Of a stretch of 64,000 nucleotides of DNA, positions 63,961-64,000 are shown one piece after another (the first letter of the stretch is position 1; every line of letters starts with the position of its first letter). The stretch is from the NCBI GenBank assembly GCA_020284085.1, contig JACEVL010000480.1, positions 1,844,063 through 1,908,062 of the forward strand, in the 5' to 3' direction. The notes under the pieces were generated by a model. That model worked only from the letters and a program-made list of their open reading frames with translations, was not told where the DNA came from and did not search any database. The position numbers and the translations under genes were made by a program. This stretch comes from Aporrectodea caliginosa (taxonomy: Eukaryota > Annelida > Clitellata > Crassiclitellata > Lumbricidae).

Positions 63961-64000
63961 CTCACCGTCTGCTGCTGCTGCTGAGAATTCTCTCCAATGA

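Overview
The window is eukaryotic nuclear DNA, most likely from an invertebrate metazoan and probably a marine one. It is AT-rich, gene-poor and crowded with decayed transposable elements. Genes are split into short exons with GT/AG borders, and there is no operon structure. The two host gene families that can be named, a sigma-class glutathione S-transferase (GST) cluster and a fibrinogen-related protein, are animal genes. No closer placement is possible from the sequence alone. The palindromic octamer TAGGCCTA occurs at least 25 times.

Layout. 0-6 kb: end of a LINE, tRNA-derived SINEs, microsatellites and small inverted-repeat elements. 6.3-9.5 kb (+): 3' part of a gene with Thr-rich exons spliced to a fibrinogen-like exon; two Thr-rich exons lie in a tandem duplication. 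9.6-21.5 kb: nested transposons (SINE, MITEs, CR1/L2-like LINE relic, hAT-type elements, internally deleted mariner, and a LINE split by a hAT element). 21.5-38.7 kb (+): three sigma GST units in tandem. Units A and C are complete five-exon genes of 208 codons; unit B keeps only exons 3-5. A recognisable marker sequence starts each unit near 13.25, 27.94 and 33.13 kb, so the whole 13-39 kb block is a three-copy tandem duplication, with copy 1 swollen by insertions.

39-50 kb: SINEs, hAT transposase relics, an orphan Ly6/uPAR-like exon on the minus strand, a 450-bp CTA microsatellite, a third LINE fragment, and a nest of hAT and MITE insertions. 52-54 kb: a 2-kb foldback element with ~500-bp inverted repeats. 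55-60 kb: minisatellite, SINEs, a LINE endonuclease-side fragment, MITEs and an integrase relic. 60-64 kb: diverged repeated modules whose minus strand encodes helical, spectrin-repeat-like peptides broken by stops and frameshifts.

Functionally, the working genes are the GSTs (cytosolic glutathione conjugation or prostaglandin-D-synthase-like chemistry) and a probably secreted fibrinogen-domain protein. Most of the rest is mobile DNA. The most informative structure is in the nested hAT insertions with exact 8-bp target duplications, a shared core repeat in MITEs with different ends, and the record of duplication and deletion in the GST cluster.
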